A stretch of 64,000 bases of DNA from Zobellia roscoffensis (GTDB lineage: Bacteria; Bacteroidota; Bacteroidia; Flavobacteriales; Flavobacteriaceae): NCBI RefSeq assembly GCF_015330165.1, contig NZ_JADDXT010000002.1, positions 1,114,504-1,178,503 on the forward strand. The letters are read 5' to 3'. The stretch's first letter is position 1, and every line of letters starts with the position of its first letter. Below, piece after piece: positions 1 through 8,908 of this stretch. Below the pieces are notes generated by a model, which was not told the DNA's origin, ran no database searches, and saw only the letters and a program-made list of their open reading frames with translations. Both the position numbers and the translations under genes were made by a program.

Positions 1-804
1 ATCGGTCTCTTCTTCCTCTATAACATCTACGTCTTCTTCCTCATTGTTTACACTATCTCTATCAATCACTTTTGGTTGTGTTAGATAAGAAGCAATATCC
101 TCTGAACCAGCAACAACCTCATAAACAACAACTAAGCTACTTCCAACTTCACTTTCATGCTCTTTTGACGCAAAGGCTAAATCATCTCCATTTTTATGAT
201 CTAATATAAATGTTGAAGGTTCCAATTCCAGTTCTTCAACTTTTAAATCGATAGAAATCTCCGCATTTATTCTATATTCCTGTTTGGTTGCCCCCACTAA
301 TTCCCCCACATCTGGAGCAGATTTCTCATTGAGATTTTCTTCTGACCAATCACTTGATTTGCCTTTATAAACCTCAACCTCTCCACTACCATCATCCGTA
401 TTAATAACGAACATTAAGGTTGCCGTAGTAATAGAACCCCCAATGGAATCTATAGGACTAAAATCAAACATTAAATAACTTGTACGTTGCTCCTCTTCTA
501 ATCTAATGATGGCTTCATCATATCCTTTTCCATTCTGAAGATACGCATCGTTTATTGGATATAGAACAGATGTCCTAATTTCGGTTTCCACCACAATAGA
601 ATCCCCAGCTTGAGGAACTTCCTCCATTAAACCTTTATTTTGATTATCAGTCGATTCACCTTGACCAACAACAGGACTCGTAGGTTTACTAATTACAACT
701 TCTCTTAATGATTCTACATCTTTGCTACACGCAAGGTTCAATAAAAAAGTAATGCCGATAAAACATAAAAAATAGGACAAAGTCCTTTTGGGGGTGATAC
801 TCAT
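1..804 (-). CDS. DNRLRE/CBM96-like surface lipoprotein (3' end outside window)
   Basis: The reading frame starts at an ATG at 804-802 and stays open for 268 codons to the window edge, so the C-terminus is missing. Residues 1-26 form a lipoprotein signal peptide ending LNLAC, with Cys26 as the likely lipidated residue. A linker follows, then about residues 80-235 resemble the DNRLRE/CBM96 beta-sandwich: SYLMFDFSPI, an ATLMFVINTD strand, a VYKGKSSDWSEENL segment and a closing SSLVVVYEV strand. The last visible part is very acidic. Such domains are carbohydrate-binding modules often attached to alginate lyases or other polysaccharide enzymes; any catalytic domain would lie beyond position 1. Family assignment is by eye. 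Confidence 0.65.
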   Translation of the reverse strand, partial: MSITPKRTLSYFLCFIGITFLLNLACSKDVESLREVVISKPTSPVVGQGESTDNQNKGLMEEVPQAGDSIVVETEIRTSVLYPINDAYLQNGKGYDEAIIRLEEEQRTSYLMFDFSPIDSIGGSITTATLMFVINTDDGSGEVEVYKGKSSDWSEENLNEKSAPDVGELVGATKQEYRINAEISIDLKVEELELEPSTFILDHKNGDDLAFASKEHESEVGSSLVVVYEVVAGSEDIASYLTQPKVIDRDSVNNEEEDVDVIEEEETD

Positions 805-1154
805 AAGTAATCCTATTGGGGCAGGGTTAAAAATTTACTATATAAACTCGGGCTATATACGTAACTAAATCGCATTTTGGTCGACCAAAGATGTAAAAAA
901 AACGACGAAATACATATTTTAATCTATTTAAGAACACAATTATTTTGAACAAGCACAATTACACCAGCCAAAAACAATCTAGTTCTCAAAAGAAAACTGC
1001 AGTTTAAACGACTTCAATTCCCATGGTTAATTTTATACTTACATCTATTTTGGACATCTTAATTTAATTCAAAATAGTCCGTAAAAATATTAACTTGCCC
1101 ACTTATTGATTAAAACAGGCAATAATCTTTAACCAGCACATAACATCTTCTTTA
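805..1154. other. Intergenic region between divergent genes
   Basis: About 350 AT-rich bases separate the lipoprotein gene (minus strand) from the acetyltransferase gene (plus strand). It must hold both promoters, but I see no clear TTTG-N19-TAnnTTTG promoter, no hairpin terminator and no open frame worth calling. TAATCTTT near 1121 is a weak -7-like match for the plus-strand gene. Confidence 0.4.
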
Positions 1155-1736
1155 ATGATTCAATCAAAAAAAGACTACATATACTATTTAAGATTAGACC
1201 AAAAAGCTTTAGACATAAAAAGCACTTGGAAAACACCTCTTAAAGAATTAATAGCTCCTCATTATGTCTGGAAGTTTCAAAAAAAACTTAGAAAACTTGA
1301 ATATTATAAGAATTGCAGAAGAGACATATTTGGCAAGTTATATTACGCTTACTTACGCCTTCAGTTTAAAAAGATATCAGTAAAATTGGGATTCTCTATA
1401 GCTCCAAATGTTTTTGGGCCTGGTCTTGCTATTCTTCACTATGGTACTATTGTAGTTCACAATGCGGCCAAAGTTGGCAAAAATTGCCGAATACAGGCCT
1501 GTACAAACATAGGAGCATCGGGAGGTAGCACCAAGGCTCCACAAATTGGAAACAATGTTTACATAGGACCTGGAGCTAAAATCTATGGAAACATAACTTT
1601 AGGGAACAATATAGCAATAGCCGCAAATTCATCCGTAAGCAAGTCCTGCGTAGAAAACAATGTGCTATTAGGCGGGTCCCCAGCTAAAATCATTAAAGAA
1701 ATTGATATAAAAAAAATAATCCCTTACTCTGATTAA
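1155..1736 (+). CDS. Serine acetyltransferase-like hexapeptide acetyltransferase
   Basis: A 193-residue protein. A helical N-terminal part (1-75) is followed by a left-handed beta-helix with hexapeptide repeats from about residue 85 to 178 (IGNNVYIGPGAKIYGNITLGNN, ending GGSPAKII). The LHYG segment (His95) and the IGASGG turn match serine O-acetyltransferase-type enzymes, which use acetyl-CoA. Since it sits beside an exopolysaccharide locus that already has an O-acetylation pair, it more likely acetylates a sugar than starts cysteine synthesis; that is inference. It converges on the SGNH gene with only 6 bases between the stops. Confidence 0.8.
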   Translation: MIQSKKDYIYYLRLDQKALDIKSTWKTPLKELIAPHYVWKFQKKLRKLEYYKNCRRDIFGKLYYAYLRLQFKKISVKLGFSIAPNVFGPGLAILHYGTIVVHNAAKVGKNCRIQACTNIGASGGSTKAPQIGNNVYIGPGAKIYGNITLGNNIAIAANSSVSKSCVENNVLLGGSPAKIIKEIDIKKIIPYSD

Positions 1737-1742
1737 CTGAAA

Positions 1743-2561
1743 TTATTCTCTAAACTGCAACAAAGCATCTAGTTGTTCACTATTTTTTAAAATAAATTTC
1801 TCTGCATTTTGATGATGTATACCATCTTTACTATCTATTGAATCATAATAAGTAACCGACTTAAAATACTCTTTTAAATATGGCTCGGACCCTAGAAAAA
1901 AACTTTCTATTACCTGCTTATTATTCAAAGGTAAGGGAGGACTTACCATTTTAAAATCAATCCCACGTGCATTGCAAATGGAATCTATTTTCTTTAAATA
2001 CCTCATGTTTACTTCAGAAATATACACAGCATCCAACTTACTTATATCAGAAGAATTGGAGGGGTTTGGCATTTTAAAGTTGGAAAACTTAAATTTCAGA
2101 AGTTCCTCAGAAGGAAAAGTGTTTTTTATATAATTCACCTCTTTAGATTCAAGGTTTTTCAATTGACCCCTAAATGGTTTAACAAAATAGTTATATGTAT
2201 AATCTTGATTTAATGATGAAATCAACGTTAATGGATTCATAACCAGAACCATTTTGTTAAAGTGAGAATCATTCTCAACCAATGACTTCAACAATAAAAA
2301 ATTACCAGGTAATTCATAACTCTGATTTTCACAAAAGCAATAATATTCTTCATTTTTTACTTTTTCATAAAATTGCTTACAAACAGAATCTCCTAATAGT
2401 ATGGTATTTGTAGACACCCCGCCTTTAACCACATTAGACACGAGATCATACACTCCCTTTGCCTTATTCAAATACAACGAAACGGGTGTACGAAAAAAAA
2501 ACACTACTAAAAGCATGGGAACCCCATAATACTTAAAAAAATGTATCAAGAAAATTTTCAA
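1743..2561 (-). CDS. SGNH-like O-acetylation protein partnered with MBOAT
   Basis: A 272-residue protein with an N-terminal membrane anchor (about residues 10-30) and a periplasmic domain. It carries GDS at 57-59, with Ser59 as candidate nucleophile, and DGIH at 246-249, which supplies the Asp-x-x-His of SGNH hydrolases. The start overlaps the stop of the upstream MBOAT gene by 4 bases (ATGA), so the two are probably translationally coupled. MBOAT proteins pass acetyl groups across the membrane to an SGNH partner that modifies polysaccharide, as AlgI with AlgJ/AlgX in alginate. The sequence is too divergent for a specific gene name. Confidence 0.65.
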   Translation of the reverse strand: MKIFLIHFFKYYGVPMLLVVFFFRTPVSLYLNKAKGVYDLVSNVVKGGVSTNTILLGDSVCKQFYEKVKNEEYYCFCENQSYELPGNFLLLKSLVENDSHFNKMVLVMNPLTLISSLNQDYTYNYFVKPFRGQLKNLESKEVNYIKNTFPSEELLKFKFSNFKMPNPSNSSDISKLDAVYISEVNMRYLKKIDSICNARGIDFKMVSPPLPLNNKQVIESFFLGSEPYLKEYFKSVTYYDSIDSKDGIHHQNAEKFILKNSEQLDALLQFRE

Positions 2562-3979
2562 AACTGGAAGTATATAAATGACTGTTGATTACCGAATTTT
2601 GCCGTTATAAATATTAAGAATAAAAACGTAAGCCCTAACCACAGAAATCTATTAACTTTGGTTAGGCGCTCATCCCTTCTAAATAGCCATTCTAAAATGA
2701 CAAACGGCACTACGTAATAATATAAATAATCTTTATATGGCGTGTGATATGAAAACTCAGTAAAAAACTTTTCGATAATTGTAATTGCCTTTTCAGTACT
2801 CTCACTTCTAAAGAATACCCAGCCCATAGTTACAAAACAGAAATTAACACCCATCTGAAAAACTTCTTTAAGTGATGGAAACATAGAATGCTCAGCAACG
2901 ACTACTGTTAAGTATTTTCTATTGGTATTAAGAACAAAAGAAGGAATATAAAGCATAGCATGAATTAAACCCCATATGACAAAGGTCCAATTGGCACCAT
3001 GCCAAAAACCGCTAACAATAAATATTATAAAAATATTTCTGAGTGACATCCATCTCCCGCCTTTAGACCCTCCCAAGGGTATATATAAATAATCTCTAAA
3101 CCAAGTTGATAATGATATATGCCAACGACGCCAAAACTCTCCTATATTTCTTGAAAAATAAGGGAATTTAAAGTTTGACATAAGCTCAAAGCCAAATAAC
3201 TTTGATATACCAATAGCTATATCTGAATACCCGCTAAAATCACAATAAATCTGAAAAGCGAAGTAAATAGACCCTAATATAAGTGTCCCTCCTCCGAAGG
3301 TGTCAAATCCAGAAAAAATATTATCTACAACAGGAGCCAAGGAGTCAGCAATGACAACCTTTTTAAACATACCCCAAAGTATTAGCCGTAGCCCTTGAAC
3401 TGCAACGTCATATTTAAACACTCTTAGACTTAGAATTTGAGGTAATAAGTTAGTAGCTCTTTCAATAGGTCCAGCCACTAATTGTGGAAAAAAAGATACA
3501 AAAGAGGCAAAGGAAACAAAATCTTTAGTTGGCTTTAAGTTACTACGATACACATCTATAGTGTATGACATAGTTTGAAAAGTGTAAAATGATATTCCAA
3601 CTGGCAATATAATATTCAGGGTCCAAGTACTCTGCATCTCATACCCAAAAGAACTAACTAGCTCTACCCAAGAATCTATGAAAAAATTATAATATTTAAA
3701 AAATCCTAGGACTCCAAGATTGAACAACATACTCCCCCACAAAAGAAAACGTTTCCTATCTTCTCTGGTCTGGAGCGGAATACTTTGCCCTATAAAATAA
3801 TCTACTATTGTAGAGAGAAAAATCAAAAACAAGAAGCGATAGTCCCACCAACCATAAAAAATATAGGAACTTATGAGCACCAATAAATTTTGAGACTTTA
3901 AACTCTTATTAAAGACGAACCAATAAAGAAAAAAAACTATTGGCAAAAAAATAAGAAACTCTATGGAATTGAATAACAC
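2558..3979 (-). CDS. MBOAT family O-acyltransferase (AlgI-like)
   Basis: A 473-residue polytopic membrane protein beginning MLFNSIEFLIFLPIVFFLYW, the usual start of AlgI/DltB-type MBOATs. Conserved features include the YFSRNIGEFWRRWHISLSTW region and GFWHGANWTFVIWG, whose His327 is the expected catalytic residue. Length is normal for the family. It would take acetyl from a cytoplasmic donor and deliver it to the SGNH protein encoded next, giving O-acetylated exopolysaccharide. It lies downstream of the lyase genes on the same strand, with a 240-base gap holding an inverted repeat, so it may have its own promoter. Confidence 0.88.
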   Translation of the reverse strand: MLFNSIEFLIFLPIVFFLYWFVFNKSLKSQNLLVLISSYIFYGWWDYRFLFLIFLSTIVDYFIGQSIPLQTREDRKRFLLWGSMLFNLGVLGFFKYYNFFIDSWVELVSSFGYEMQSTWTLNIILPVGISFYTFQTMSYTIDVYRSNLKPTKDFVSFASFVSFFPQLVAGPIERATNLLPQILSLRVFKYDVAVQGLRLILWGMFKKVVIADSLAPVVDNIFSGFDTFGGGTLILGSIYFAFQIYCDFSGYSDIAIGISKLFGFELMSNFKFPYFSRNIGEFWRRWHISLSTWFRDYLYIPLGGSKGGRWMSLRNIFIIFIVSGFWHGANWTFVIWGLIHAMLYIPSFVLNTNRKYLTVVVAEHSMFPSLKEVFQMGVNFCFVTMGWVFFRSESTEKAITIIEKFFTEFSYHTPYKDYLYYYVVPFVILEWLFRRDERLTKVNRFLWLGLTFLFLIFITAKFGNQQSFIYFQF

Positions 3980-4006
3980 TTCCTTAATATTTGGCTTTTA
4001 TTATTC

Positions 4007-4033
4007 TTATCTATTCGTAATTCGAATAGATAA
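4007..4033. repeat. Inverted repeat upstream of the MBOAT gene
   Basis: Arms TTATCTATTCG and CGAATAGATAA (11 bp, perfect) are separated by TAATT. The repeat lies 28 bases before the MBOAT start codon and about 190 bases after the lyase gene stop. Neither strand has a T-run after the stem, so an operator or mRNA structure fits better than an intrinsic terminator. Confidence 0.5.
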
Positions 4034-4219
4034 CATCTAAAATAAACTTAAATACAGTCCACTTAGGCGGCCAAAATTAACGTTATTTTCCCATTTACCA
4101 ACAACATGACACTTTCTTTTAACCCGTTACAAGATTAATTACACCACAATTGCAGGAGCTATTAAAGAAACAATAAAATAACAACTCTTAGGTGAGTGTT
4201 ACATATATATCCAGTAATA

Positions 4220-5269
4220 TTATCTTGGCACAACTAAAGCATATGAATCTCTCTTATACTCCAAATCCTCAGGCATTCTAGTAATAATCCGCAAGGGACC
4301 CATAAAGGTTTCTAATTTAGTTATCCCTAAACCCCTTGACTTTTGAACATTGTCATCATTTCTCCATGGCCATTTATAAATACCCCATTTGGCATTTCCT
4401 CCTACTGGATTTGATGCCCGCACCGTACGTTTTCGTTCATCAACTACTTTTGCTCCATCAATCCATACCTGAAGTAAGCCATTGTTTTCATCTCCCCAAA
4501 TTACATGCATAACTATATCTAAAGTTTGGGAGGCCTTTGGTATAATTCCTGTAGAATAATAGGTGCTTTTACTATCATCGCAATTATTTACCACAAGAAC
4601 CTCTCCCGCATTCCCTGAACCGGCTCCACCTTCGTTTACCGACCACAAGGCAATAAGAGGTGTTTTACCTGCTGTACCCTCATGCACTTGAAAAAAAGCC
4701 CAGGGATTTTCCCTATCAATAATATAATTATCCCCAAAACCATAACTCCACCCAAACCATTCTTCAGTTCCAATAGGGTGATTAATTCTCCAAGGCTCAG
4801 TGCTAATTTCTGCACGCATATTAAATTCGTTGGAGCACCAATTACCAACCTCTGGATAAGTTGGGTTAACACTAAACTTAAGAAGGCTTCCCTCTTTTGA
4901 AACTTGTTTTTCAAAACACTCTGAATTGATCTTTAATTCTCCGTTACTAAAAAGAATACCTACTTTTGAAGAATAATCTGGTATTTCAACATCACCCCAA
5001 CACCAGACCTTTAGACCAGTCTCATACCCCATGCCCCCAGTCGTTTCGCAAATAACCTCGTTTTTTTGGTTCTCTTCAACTTTTTCTTGCTGAATAGCTA
5101 GAGCTTCTTTTTGTGAAAGAGCCTCTTCTTCCATAACCTCTTCTTTAATAATTTTTTCAATTTCATTGTTCTCATACAATGCGTCTTTCTGCACTATAGA
5201 TTCATCTTTTCCACAAGAAAAAAAACAATTTAACGCAAGAATAGACAAGGCTATTTTCATCACTTTCAT
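4220..5269 (-). CDS. Polysaccharide lyase-like lipoprotein (heparin lyase I type fold)
   Basis: A 349-residue protein. Lipoprotein signal peptide ends CFFSC (Cys19), followed by a Glu/Lys-rich spacer to about residue 70 and then one beta-jelly-roll domain. MRAE at 151-154 and FFQVHEG with Gln194 and His196 resemble the RxE and QxH active-site strands of PL7/PL13/PL20-type lyases; PF14099 is the family I would expect. Wrapping motifs GTEEWFGWSY and GNAKWGIYKWPWR support the fold. Placed at the end of an exopolysaccharide operon, it may trim or release the polymer rather than feed on algal glycans; the substrate cannot be read from sequence. It is a clear paralog of the next gene upstream. Confidence 0.7.
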   Translation of the reverse strand: MKVMKIALSILALNCFFSCGKDESIVQKDALYENNEIEKIIKEEVMEEEALSQKEALAIQQEKVEENQKNEVICETTGGMGYETGLKVWCWGDVEIPDYSSKVGILFSNGELKINSECFEKQVSKEGSLLKFSVNPTYPEVGNWCSNEFNMRAEISTEPWRINHPIGTEEWFGWSYGFGDNYIIDRENPWAFFQVHEGTAGKTPLIALWSVNEGGAGSGNAGEVLVVNNCDDSKSTYYSTGIIPKASQTLDIVMHVIWGDENNGLLQVWIDGAKVVDERKRTVRASNPVGGNAKWGIYKWPWRNDDNVQKSRGLGITKLETFMGPLRIITRMPEDLEYKRDSYALVVPR

Positions 5270-5467
5270 AACAAGTAGGTTTAATAAGTGCTGAGAAGAT
5301 TTTTTAACCTATCTCAACAATCAAATTTGGGTTTAAACCTAACGGAGGTATGAATACGTTTAGTACTTTGTAGAGGTGTTGCTCGTCGAAAAACTATAAT
5401 CCATTTTTATCGATAAAATGCATTGGAAGAATTATATATGTCAAGAAAAAAGAAGTACCCAATTAAT

Positions 5468-6463
5468 TCACGGAGCAACTAACATATATGAATTACTTAA
5501 ATAATTAATGTCCTTAGGCCTTCGTGTAACCATCTTAAGTGGCCCCATAAAGGTCTGTAAGTGGGTAATGCCTTGCTTTTGTGACTTTGTAACTCCATCC
5601 TTATTTCGCCATGTCCATTTGTAAATCCCCCATTTTGCATTACCCCCAACAGGATTAGAAAAACGAACCGTACGAGCTTGCCGATTGTGTACTTGCACAC
5701 CATCAATCCAAACCTCTAACAGACCATTGTGAGTATCACCCCAAACCACATGCATAACAATGTCCATTGTTTGACCAGCTGTAGGTACGATATTAGTGGG
5801 ATAAAAATTATTGCCATAATTACTTGAGGAATTTACAATATGGATTTCACCAGCCTTGCCACTACCTTGCCCTCCTTTATTCATACACCAAAGCGCAATG
5901 AGCGGTGTTTTACCTTTGGTACCCTCGTGTACTTGAAAAAAAAGCCAAGGATTGTCTTGATCTACTATGTAATCATCCCCTAATGTATAACTCCACCCAA
6001 ACCACTCTTCTGTTCCTTTTGGATGATTTACTAACCAAGGAGCGGTACTAATTTCTGCCCGTATATTAAATTCATTATCACACCAATCATTGGCTTTAAA
6101 ATTTAAGGGGCTAACACGAAACTTAAGTCTTCCTTTTTCAATTGACACTTGTTTTTCATAACATTCAGAGTCAACTTTTAACTGGTTATCACTGAAATTC
6201 TTAGATTTCTCACCAACATAAGAGGGAATGCTAATATCATCCCAACACCAAACTTTTAAGCCTGTATCAAAGGCTTTCCCTCCTTTAGTTTTACAAATGC
6301 TATCAGTTGACATATATTGATTAATCTCATGACCTAAATTTCTATTCTGAAGTAAAACAAGCTTGCTATCCTCAGTAGCATCCTGAAACCAGAAGACAGC
6401 ACTATTCTTATCGCTAGACATGGATACCGCAACAACCACAAGAAATAATGATAAAAATTTCAT
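5468..6463 (-). CDS. Polysaccharide lyase-like secreted protein, paralog of the neighbour
   Basis: A 331-residue protein with the same jelly-roll domain as the lyase-like gene at 4220-5269, including RAEIST, GTEEWFGWSY, FFQVHEG (Gln177, His179) and GNAKWGIYKW. The N-terminus (MKFLSLFLVVVAVSMSSDK) looks like a plain signal peptide with no lipobox cysteine, so this copy is probably periplasmic or secreted while the other is membrane-anchored. By eye the catalytic domains are about 60-65% identical, pointing to a local tandem duplication. Role in polymer trimming is inferred from position. Confidence 0.7.
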   Translation of the reverse strand: MKFLSLFLVVVAVSMSSDKNSAVFWFQDATEDSKLVLLQNRNLGHEINQYMSTDSICKTKGGKAFDTGLKVWCWDDISIPSYVGEKSKNFSDNQLKVDSECYEKQVSIEKGRLKFRVSPLNFKANDWCDNEFNIRAEISTAPWLVNHPKGTEEWFGWSYTLGDDYIVDQDNPWLFFQVHEGTKGKTPLIALWCMNKGGQGSGKAGEIHIVNSSSNYGNNFYPTNIVPTAGQTMDIVMHVVWGDTHNGLLEVWIDGVQVHNRQARTVRFSNPVGGNAKWGIYKWTWRNKDGVTKSQKQGITHLQTFMGPLKMVTRRPKDINYLSNSYMLVAP

Positions 6464-6531
6464 TGATATTTTTTAGAATCTTTACTCCAATTCACAATCA
6501 AATAACATACCGTAAAATTAAAACTGTCACT

Positions 6532-7647
6532 TTACAAAAGCCCCTCATAGAGTTCCTTATACTCTAAAGCTATTCGATCCCAAGTATACCTATTGGCTAC
6601 TTTAGTCTCTGCGTGTTTCCCCAGTAATTGGAATTCAATACTATTATTCTCCACCCATTCTATTTTTTCAGCAAGGTCATCTACATTTTTATCTTTAAAA
6701 AAGAGAACATCCTCTTCATTAAAAACTTGCTTATTTTCTGGAATATCACTTGCTAAAATAGGTTTTCCGGTACTTGCTACTTCTAATAACATAATAGACA
6801 TTCCTTCTGTTTCTGAAGGAAATACAAAATACTCACATGTGTCTACTAATGCCAATAGTGCGGGTAGCGGATTTACAAAACCAAGAAAATGAACATTGAG
6901 TCCTTTGCTCAGCTCCTTAATCTCTTTGATATACGTCGGATAATTATCTAACTCGCCCGCTACAAAAATATGCCCCTTATAATTCACCTTTTTATATGCT
7001 TTGAGCATTGTGTGCAAGCCTTTGGTTCCCATAATCCTCCGTGCTGCAAATAAAACAAAAGGCGTAGATTTCGGTAATTGTGAGGGCCAAAACTTTTCAG
7101 CAAGAGTCACCGATCGGTTTTCAGACAAGTTAATCCCATTAGGAACAAATAGAACGTCAACAGTTTCCGTTTCTTTATAAAATTCACAAAGAGGTTTTGA
7201 AATAGCTGTCTTAGTTCCTTTAAAATTCAAAAAGCGTCTTTCACAAAGCTTAAAGAATTTTTTGGCCACACGACCCCATTTATCTCGCTTATAAGGAGCT
7301 TCATGAGCAGTAGCTATTACTTTAGTTTTTTTTAAAAGTCCATTTAGAAAAAAGAAACTATCAATTTTATGAGCATGTACAATATCATATTTACCAAAAA
7401 GATTGATATGCAAATAACATAGGCCGTAATAAAGAAACACCCCTAGGCTCCCGAATTTAATCTCCGGAAATTCTATAACTTTCACTCCTGGTATATGATT
7501 TTCAGCTACTTTGTTTTTATAGCAATAAACAGTAATATCAAAATCATTTACCAAATTAATGATTAAGTTTTCAGCTACTCTACTTGTACCTCCCCGAGAA
7601 GGGAAATACTTAATACCAAAAAATGCAATTTTCGGTTTGTCCTTCAT
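6532..7647 (-). CDS. Glycosyltransferase family 4 (group 1)
   Basis: A 371-residue GT-B protein. The N-terminal domain has the Gly-rich acceptor-side loop (FPSRGGTSRVAENL), and the C-terminal domain holds PSETEGMSIMLLEVASTGKP, the E-x7-E nucleotide-sugar site of GT4 enzymes. It should be a cytoplasmic, inner-face enzyme adding one sugar to the undecaprenyl-linked repeat unit. It is the last glycosyltransferase of the run and sits 68 bases before the lyase-like genes. Donor and acceptor cannot be predicted. Confidence 0.85.
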   Translation of the reverse strand: MKDKPKIAFFGIKYFPSRGGTSRVAENLIINLVNDFDITVYCYKNKVAENHIPGVKVIEFPEIKFGSLGVFLYYGLCYLHINLFGKYDIVHAHKIDSFFFLNGLLKKTKVIATAHEAPYKRDKWGRVAKKFFKLCERRFLNFKGTKTAISKPLCEFYKETETVDVLFVPNGINLSENRSVTLAEKFWPSQLPKSTPFVLFAARRIMGTKGLHTMLKAYKKVNYKGHIFVAGELDNYPTYIKEIKELSKGLNVHFLGFVNPLPALLALVDTCEYFVFPSETEGMSIMLLEVASTGKPILASDIPENKQVFNEEDVLFFKDKNVDDLAEKIEWVENNSIEFQLLGKHAETKVANRYTWDRIALEYKELYEGLL

Positions 7648-7713
7648 TTTAATAGTTCTTTTTTATCAAAAACCTTTTTTCTATAATTAAAAACCCTAGT
7701 ACCAAAGCCCTAA

Positions 7714-8811
7714 TCATACATTTTCCTTATACAATTTTACATATGAATCGGTCATTTTTTTTAGTCCGAACATTTTTTCCATTCTATTTCTAGCTGCAAT
7801 ACCCATAGCCTGACACAACTGGTCATCACTTAATATCAGTGAAATTTTGCCCGCCATTTCTTCGGGTGATGCAGGAGCTACCAAAAAGCCTGTTTTTCCA
7901 TCTTCAATAGCCTCGTTAGTTCCACCTCCTATGGTAGCTACAGTCGCTTTACCTAATGCCATATATTCCAAAATTGCATTGGATATCCCCTCACCGTGAA
8001 CCTTCATATTAGTAGACAAAACACCCAAGGTAAACGTAGCTACTATAGATTCAACGTCGTTCTGCAAACCGGCAAAAATAAACTTTTCACCATGTTTTTC
8101 AGGAACCATTTTTTTACATTCTTCCAAATCAGGCCCTCCTCCAATAGCCAGAAAGGTTACATCTTCCATTTTTTCTAACACCAAAATTGCAGCTTTTATA
8201 TACGTTTTGAAGTCTTTTCTTTCGGAAAAGCTCCCTACCATACCTACAATTTTGGAAGTTACAATATTAAATTCCTGACGTATGTTAGCATCACTGTTAA
8301 GTTCTATTATTCTACTTAGATCAAAACCGTTATAAATGCACAAACCTTTTTTATTTGAAATATTGTATGCCTTTAGTCCCGCCAAAGAATTCCCTACAAT
8401 AACCTTCGAAAAGGGCGTAGCTAACTTTGTTCTGAAATAATCCTTGTTGAGTAAATTAAGATTTTCCGGCGCATCAACTATACTACCATTAATAAGTGGT
8501 ATACCTAGCAATATGGAAGAAGGTATTCCTAAAATAGTAGACATAGACCCCCAACTATGAATCAAATCCGGTTTCCAGCTTTTACAAAGCTTAAAAAGCC
8601 TATAAAAAACCATTGGATTCTTCTTAGGCTCCCTTTTTAATATAGTAATTGGTACACCTAAGTCATAAACTTCCTTGTAATGAATTCTATCTGAAAAAAC
8701 TACTAAACCCAGTTCTATATCTTCATACCTTTTACTACCTTTAATCAATTCGATCAATCTTCTTTCCCTTCCTCCCGAAGTAAGGCTTTCAATAAGTATT
8801 AATACTTTCAT
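7714..8811 (-). CDS. Glycosyltransferase family 4
   Basis: A 365-residue GT-B enzyme starting MKVLILIESLTSGGRERRLIEL, typical of retaining GT4 proteins. The donor-binding half has GSFSERKDFKTYIKA and GEGISNAILEYMALGKATVAT (E-x7-E). It is expected to build the exopolysaccharide repeat unit on undecaprenyl phosphate. The gene is separated by about 66-97 bases from its neighbours on the same strand, with no terminator visible between, in keeping with one long transcript. Confidence 0.85.
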   Translation of the reverse strand: MKVLILIESLTSGGRERRLIELIKGSKRYEDIELGLVVFSDRIHYKEVYDLGVPITILKREPKKNPMVFYRLFKLCKSWKPDLIHSWGSMSTILGIPSSILLGIPLINGSIVDAPENLNLLNKDYFRTKLATPFSKVIVGNSLAGLKAYNISNKKGLCIYNGFDLSRIIELNSDANIRQEFNIVTSKIVGMVGSFSERKDFKTYIKAAILVLEKMEDVTFLAIGGGPDLEECKKMVPEKHGEKFIFAGLQNDVESIVATFTLGVLSTNMKVHGEGISNAILEYMALGKATVATIGGGTNEAIEDGKTGFLVAPASPEEMAGKISLILSDDQLCQAMGIAARNRMEKMFGLKKMTDSYVKLYKENV

Positions 8812-8908
8812 ATTTTAAAGTGGCTGGTTAAATACGTACTTAACTAAGCTGTTTTTTGTTATTGAGCAAATGGCTTGCCTTGGTCCATATTTATGCTAAT
8901 ATGTTTCA

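Noticed and set aside
5405..5418. Palindrome TTTTATCGATAAAA between the lyase genes
   Set aside because: 14 bases in AT-rich DNA with no clear position relative to a promoter or a T-run; chance cannot be excluded.
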